A stretch of DNA of 64,000 bases, from NCBI RefSeq assembly GCF_000685315.1, contig NZ_ARYM01000010.1, forward strand, positions 62,001 through 126,000. Direction: 5' to 3'. Shown here one piece after another: positions 60,055 through 64,000 of this stretch; the first letter of the stretch is position 1, and each line of letters starts with the position of its first letter. The DNA is from Hyphomonas polymorpha PS728. Lineage in GTDB: Bacteria > Pseudomonadota > Alphaproteobacteria > Caulobacterales > Hyphomonadaceae. The translations under genes and the position numbers were made by a program. The notes below the pieces were generated by a model. It was not told where the DNA came from. It made no database searches and saw nothing but the letters and a program-made list of their open reading frames with translations.

Positions 60055-60711
60055 ATGACCCATCTTGCCCGTGTTTCGCTGCCATTGCTCGCCGGGGCTG
60101 CCCTATCGGTGCTCGCGGCCTGTGGTCCAGGCACGCCCCCGCCGGCAGCGCCTGGCCCCGTCGAGGCCGGCGCCGCGCTGCCGACGGAAGTTCCTGCCGA
60201 AGACAGCCATGACGCGCACGCAGAAGATCATGCCGAAGGCGAAGCGCATGACCATGAAGAGGGGGAAGCTCACGACCATGACCACGATCATGATCACGAT
60301 CATGCGGGTGGAGCTGCCCATGTTCACGGCATCGCGGATCTGGCCTTCGTCATAGAAGGCAGCAAGCTGACGGCAGAACTTGTTTCGCCGCTGGCCAATT
60401 TCGGCCTCTCCGAAGCAGACGGTGTGTTCACACCGGAAGTGATCGCAGCGCTGCCTGGCTTCATCACGCTGACCGGTGGAACCTGCACGGCCGAGACCCC
60501 GGCAGCCGAAGTGGACACCTCCAGCGGCCACGCCGATGGACATGTAAACTTCACCTGGACCTGCGCTAATACTGGCGGTGTGACTGCTGCGCGTTTTGCT
60601 GGCTTCAGCGCGTTTCCGGGCTTCGAGAAGGTCAATGCCGTATTTGTGACTGACACAGCCCAGAAAGCCGCAGAGCTGACGCCTTCCTCCCCGGAGCTTT
60701 CCCTGAAATAA
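60055..60711 (+). CDS. His-rich zinc-uptake lipoprotein, ZrgA/DUF2796-like
   Basis: The 218-residue product has a lipoprotein signal (LAAC, Cys23), a His/Asp/Glu-rich segment (about residues 53-90, containing repeated HD pairs) and a DUF2796-type domain (AHVHGIADLAFVIEGSKLTAELVSPLANFGL, with two paired cysteines). In Vibrio, ZrgA-type proteins belong to a zinc-regulated uptake system. The start at 60055 follows CAGGAG. Downstream are an ABC ATPase, an FtsX-like permease and a DUF3299 lipoprotein on the same strand, with short gaps or overlap, so the four genes probably form one operon. Confidence 0.85.
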   Translation: MTHLARVSLPLLAGAALSVLAACGPGTPPPAAPGPVEAGAALPTEVPAEDSHDAHAEDHAEGEAHDHEEGEAHDHDHDHDHDHAGGAAHVHGIADLAFVIEGSKLTAELVSPLANFGLSEADGVFTPEVIAALPGFITLTGGTCTAETPAAEVDTSSGHADGHVNFTWTCANTGGVTAARFAGFSAFPGFEKVNAVFVTDTAQKAAELTPSSPELSLK

Positions 60712-60718
60712 GAACGGT

Positions 60719-61414
60719 ATGGCTGATCCCGTAATCGATATCGAAGGGCTGCGCTTTGCCTGGAAGAGCGGCCCGCAAGTGCTCGACATGGATGCTTTCC
60801 GCGTCGAGGCCGGTGAGCGCGTGTTTCTGCGGGGGCCGTCTGGTTCCGGCAAGTCGACGCTTCTTGGCTTGATTGCCGGTGTGCTCCAACCCCAGGCGGG
60901 CCGCATCAGTGTTCTGGGCGAAGATATGAGCAAGCTGCCGGCCGCACAGCGTGACCGTCTGCGGGCGGACCGGATGGGCGTCATCTTCCAGATGTTCAAT
61001 CTGGTGCCCTATCTGTCGGTCACGGGGAACGTCCTGCTGCCCCTGCGTTTCTCGCCCGCGCGCCGCAAGGCAGCGGGAAATGATCCGCAGGCGGAGGCAC
61101 GCCGCCTGCTGGCCCGGCTTGGCCTGACGGATGAAAGCCTGCTTGAGCGGCGGGTGTCAGATCTTTCCGTCGGCCAGCAACAACGCGTTGCGGCCGCCCG
61201 CGCCCTGATCGGCAGCCCCAGCCTGGTGATTGCGGATGAGCCGACCTCGGCCCTGGATGCGGACGCGCGCGACCGGTTCATCAATCTGCTGTCCGAAGAG
61301 GTAGAGCGCTCTGGCGCAAGCCTTCTCTTCGTCAGCCATGACGCCTCTCTCGCAGGTCTGTTTACGCGGGCCGCCGATCTTACCGCAATGAACAGGGCAG
61401 GGGCGCCAGCATGA
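60719..61414 (+). CDS. ABC transporter ATPase, MacB/LolD-like
   Basis: The 231-residue ATPase has Walker A GPSGSGKS (from residue 39), the signature LSVGQQQRVAAARAL, and Walker B LVIADEPTSALD, typical of the MacB/LolD class that works with FtsX-like permeases. Its stop overlaps the permease start by four bases. In the ZrgABCDE-type locus such an ATPase accompanies the DUF2796 protein. It is an unusual partner for uptake, since this class more often drives export or membrane extraction. Confidence 0.93.
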   Translation: MADPVIDIEGLRFAWKSGPQVLDMDAFRVEAGERVFLRGPSGSGKSTLLGLIAGVLQPQAGRISVLGEDMSKLPAAQRDRLRADRMGVIFQMFNLVPYLSVTGNVLLPLRFSPARRKAAGNDPQAEARRLLARLGLTDESLLERRVSDLSVGQQQRVAAARALIGSPSLVIADEPTSALDADARDRFINLLSEEVERSGASLLFVSHDASLAGLFTRAADLTAMNRAGAPA

Positions 61415-62679
61415 CCGCTCTTTTCTCCCTTGCCTGGGCAAGCCTTCTCAACCGCAAAGGCTCGGTGATCCTAACCATCGTGGCCGTGGCGCTTTCCGTT
61501 GCGCTGTTCCTTGGGGTCGAGAAGGCCCGCAGCGGGGCCCGCGAAGGGTTTGAGAACACGATTTCCGGAACGGACCTGATCGTCGGCGCGCCGACGGGGA
61601 CTGTCAATCTTCTGCTCTATTCCGTGTTCCGCATGGGCTCGGCGACAGCCGAAGTTTCCTGGCCAACCTATCGTCAGATTGCGGAGCGCCCGGATGTTGC
61701 CTGGGCCGTCCCGATCGCCCTGGGCGACAGCCATCGCGGCTACCGCGTGATGGGGACCAGCACCGATTATTTCCAGCACTACAAATATGGCGGCGGGCAG
61801 CCGCTGGAATTGGCTGAAGGCACGATCTTCGATGACCTGTTTGATGCCGTGATCGGCGCGGATGTGGCGCGCGAACTGGGATACGAGATCGGAACGCCGC
61901 TCATTCTCACCCATGGCATCGGCGCGGCTGATCTCGGCTCGGGCCACGAGAACCGTCCCTTCCGCGTGTCGGGCATCCTCAGATCGACCGGAACGCCAGT
62001 CGACCGCACCGTGCATGTCTCGCTCGAAGCCATCACCGCGATCCATGTCGGCTGGGAAACCGGCGCGAAGAACCCGCTGGCCGATTCCATCCCGACCGAG
62101 ATGATCCGCTCCTTCGACCTTACCCCCAAGACTGTGACAGCGATCTTCGTAGGTCTGGAGCGGAAGGGCACCATCCTCACCACACGCCGGCAGATCAACA
62201 CCAATCGCGGCGAACCGCTGATGGCGATCATTCCGGGGGAGGCGCTGCGCGAGCTTTGGGGCGTCACGTCGATTGCCGAGCGCGCCCTGCTGGCGGTGTC
62301 CGGCTTCGTAATTGCGGTCGGTCTGGTGTCGATCCTTACCTCGATCCTCACCAGCCTGAATGAGCGGCGCCGGGAGATGTCGATCCTGCGTGCGACGGGC
62401 GCGCGGCCCGGGCACATCTTCTCCCTGCTGGTCCTCGAATCCGGCCTCATCGGTTTCATGGGGGCCCTGATCGGGATCGTCATCGTGCATGGCGTGTTCG
62501 CAGCGGTCGCGCCCATGTTGCAGGCCCGCTGCGGCGTCGCTTTCGGGGCGGGTGGGCCCGGTCTGCTGGATCTTTATGTGCTGGGCGCGGTCACGCTCGC
62601 CGCCCTCGTGATCGGCGCAGTGCCGGCCGTCGCGGCGATGCGCCGGTCACTCGCAGACGGGCTCAGCGTCCGATTGTAA
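61411..62679 (+). CDS. FtsX-like ABC permease
   Basis: The 422-residue membrane protein has an N-terminal helix (LLNRKGSVILTIVAVALSVALFLGV), a large periplasmic domain, and three C-terminal helices (ALLAVSGFVIAVGLVSILTSILTSLNERRREMSILRATGARPGHIFSLLVLESGLIGFMGALIGI), which is the MacB/FtsX layout. It pairs with the ATPase just upstream. Substrate unknown; the context suggests zinc-linked transport or release. Confidence 0.92.
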   Translation: MTALFSLAWASLLNRKGSVILTIVAVALSVALFLGVEKARSGAREGFENTISGTDLIVGAPTGTVNLLLYSVFRMGSATAEVSWPTYRQIAERPDVAWAVPIALGDSHRGYRVMGTSTDYFQHYKYGGGQPLELAEGTIFDDLFDAVIGADVARELGYEIGTPLILTHGIGAADLGSGHENRPFRVSGILRSTGTPVDRTVHVSLEAITAIHVGWETGAKNPLADSIPTEMIRSFDLTPKTVTAIFVGLERKGTILTTRRQINTNRGEPLMAIIPGEALRELWGVTSIAERALLAVSGFVIAVGLVSILTSILTSLNERRREMSILRATGARPGHIFSLLVLESGLIGFMGALIGIVIVHGVFAAVAPMLQARCGVAFGAGGPGLLDLYVLGAVTLAALVIGAVPAVAAMRRSLADGLSVRL

Positions 62680-62727
62680 CAGCATTGTGCTCTGGAACTG
62701 CAGCCGCGGGCGCTTTAAACAGGGGGC

Positions 62728-63453
62728 ATGAAAACGACATCCCTCCCCGGTTTTGCCTTCGCCACCGTTGCCTTTGCGCTTGCTGCCGCTTGTGGCGGCG
62801 CCTCCAGTTCCGGCACAGCGGAAGCGGCTCCGGCAAAACCTGCCAAGGAAGCGCCCCCCGAAACCAAGTCGGAAGGCCCCAAGGTTGGCGACAAGATCGG
62901 CCAAAGCGCTGCCGAGCGCGCCGCGGCGCGGGCTGAAGCCGCCAAGAAACGTGCAGAGGAACAGGCCCGCAAGGATGCCGAACTCGCCGCCCGCGGCGTG
63001 AAACGGATCGGCTGGGAAGACCTGATGCCGGAAGGGGAGGAGGAACGCCTCGCCCAGATGTATCAGGCTCAGATGGCCATGCTTTATTCCGGCGCGGGCA
63101 TTGCCGAAGGCTCTGCAGCCGATACGGCTGTCCAGATCGGGACGTTCAACACCGTCAAGGAACTCAACGGCAAGAAGATCCGTATCCCCGGCTACACGGT
63201 GCCGTTCGAATATGGCGCCGATGCGCAGATCAAGGAATTCCTGCTCGTGCCGTATTTCGGCGCCTGCATCCATGCGCCGCCGCCGCCGCCGAACCAGACC
63301 GTGTTCGTGATGTCGGAGAAGCCGATCAAGATGAAGGATCTGGCCCAGGCCGTCTGGATTGAAGGCACCATCCACACCCAGACGCAGGAAAGCGAACTGG
63401 CAGATGCAGCCTACACGATCACGCTGACCGCCATCGAGGAATACACCTACTGA
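62728..63453 (+). CDS. DUF3299 lipoprotein
   Basis: The 241-residue product has a lipoprotein signal (AAAC, Cys22), an Ala/Lys/Glu-rich coiled linker (about residues 40-92), and a C-terminal DUF3299 domain with IRIPGYTVPFEYGADAQIKEFLLVPYFGACIHAPPPPPNQ. DUF3299 proteins recur beside ZrgA-type zinc genes. The role is unknown. It is the last gene of the presumed zinc operon and its stop touches the next start. Confidence 0.88.
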   Translation: MKTTSLPGFAFATVAFALAAACGGASSSGTAEAAPAKPAKEAPPETKSEGPKVGDKIGQSAAERAAARAEAAKKRAEEQARKDAELAARGVKRIGWEDLMPEGEEERLAQMYQAQMAMLYSGAGIAEGSAADTAVQIGTFNTVKELNGKKIRIPGYTVPFEYGADAQIKEFLLVPYFGACIHAPPPPPNQTVFVMSEKPIKMKDLAQAVWIEGTIHTQTQESELADAAYTITLTAIEEYTY

Positions 63454-64000
63454 TGACATCACCGTTCGATCCGGCGGCTGTGCAGGTCATCGCATGGGAT
63501 TTTGACGGCGTTCTCAATAGCAATATCGAGCAGGGGGTTTTCGCCTGGTCCCGCAATTTCGAGCAGGATCTGGGCCTCTCACTTCACTCCTTCTTCAGTT
63601 ACCTCTTCGCGGGCCGGTTTCAGAAGGCGATGGTGGGGCAGGCTTGCCTGGTGGAGCTAGTCACCGAATGGGCTGAAGCGAATGCTGCGGCCGGACGCGC
63701 TGCCGAGATCCTTGATTACTGGTTCGAGCGTGATGCACTGCCCGATCACCGCACCCTGGCGCTGTTCGAGCCGCTCAAGGCGCGGGGCGTGCGTCATGTG
63801 ATGGCAACCAATAACGAGATCCACCGTACGTCCTATATCGAAACCACAATGGGCTTTGGTGAGCGGGTGGAACGCATCTTTGCTGCCGGCCGGATGGGGA
63901 TCGCCAAGCCGGATACGGACTATTTCGCTCACATCGAAATGGAGCTGGAGATTGCCCCGGAAAGCCTCCTCCTTGTGGATGATATGGAGGAGAATATCGC
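63454..64000 (+). CDS. HAD-superfamily hydrolase (cut by window edge)
   Basis: The frame starts at the ATG directly after the DUF3299 stop and runs off the window. It has HAD motif I as DFDGV (residues 16-20), motif II-like ATNNEIHRTSY, and motif III/IV-like GIAKPDTDYF, then LLLVDDMEEN, a layout typical of phosphoglycolate-phosphatase-like or beta-phosphoglucomutase-like phosphatases. The C-terminus is missing here. It may be co-transcribed with the zinc operon. Confidence 0.85.

Noticed and set aside
60180-60310. GAC/CAT-rich simple repeat
   Set aside because: It encodes the His/Asp-rich metal-binding stretch of the ZrgA-like lipoprotein and is not a separate element.
1-64000. tRNA, rRNA, insertion sequences, prophage or integrative elements
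   Set aside because: No T-loop-like GTTCGANTCC with paired arms, no transposase or integrase motif and no terminal repeats were seen in the gaps between genes.

Overview
This 64 kb window is a gene-dense stretch of chromosome from a GC-rich Gram-negative alphaproteobacterium. The ruvCAB - ybgC - tolQRAB-pal-cpoB - tilS - ftsH order, several TonB-dependent receptors, feruloyl-CoA synthase-like and CoA-transferase genes, and many small outer-membrane lipoproteins fit a marine Caulobacterales/Hyphomonadaceae-type bacterium. That placement is inferred from gene content and order; no rRNA or phylogenetic search was available. I saw no tRNA, rRNA, CRISPR array, transposase, integrase or prophage.

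Layout. 0-12.6 kb: a YciI-like gene cut by the left edge, a TetR regulator with a palindromic operator, a probable 35-residue membrane protein, tsaD, a YceI lipoprotein, an ECF sigma factor overlapping a four-helix membrane protein (possible anti-sigma), a MAPEG protein, lepA, an OpgC-like membrane protein, an unrecognised pair (coiled-coil membrane protein plus VWA-like lipoprotein), a chagasin-like inhibitor, a Rieske oxygenase and a fasciclin lipoprotein. 12.6-27.8 kb: the cell-envelope and DNA-repair core, namely a TrmH-like methyltransferase, ruvC-ruvA-ruvB with a possible LexA box, DUF983, DUF3137, ybgC, a reversed PAN-domain gene that splits ybgC from tolQ, tolQ-tolR-tolA-tolB, pal, cpoB, tilS and ftsH. 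27.9-34 kb: two lipoproteins, small unknown proteins, a DUF4328 protein, a YebC-type regulator, a class III CoA-transferase and SelO.

34-49 kb: two large TonB-dependent receptors converging on back-to-back terminator hairpins, then a reverse-strand series of alpha/beta hydrolase, feruloyl-CoA synthase-like ligase, glmM, cysQ, a double-FKBP lipoprotein, threonine dehydratase and an orphan double-ATPase of the oligopeptide ABC type. 49-58 kb: ompW, an iron-type alcohol dehydrogenase, a 3-methyladenine glycosylase I-like protein, a beta-propeller phytase next to a CHAD protein, an intracellular PHB depolymerase with a possible PhaR operator, and a cysteine synthase-like gene divergent from an Lrp/AsnC regulator. 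58-64 kb: a periplasmic unknown and a probable zinc-uptake locus in which a ZIP transporter diverges from a His-rich ZrgA-like lipoprotein, an ABC ATPase, an FtsX-like permease and a DUF3299 lipoprotein, with a candidate Zur site between them. A HAD hydrolase is cut by the right edge.

The window is mostly core chromosome. The most likely under-described items are the membrane protein/VWA-lipoprotein pair at 8.4-10.0 kb, the ECF sigma/membrane-protein pair at 3.3-4.4 kb, the PAN-domain gene inside the tol cluster, the phytase-CHAD pair and the zinc locus.
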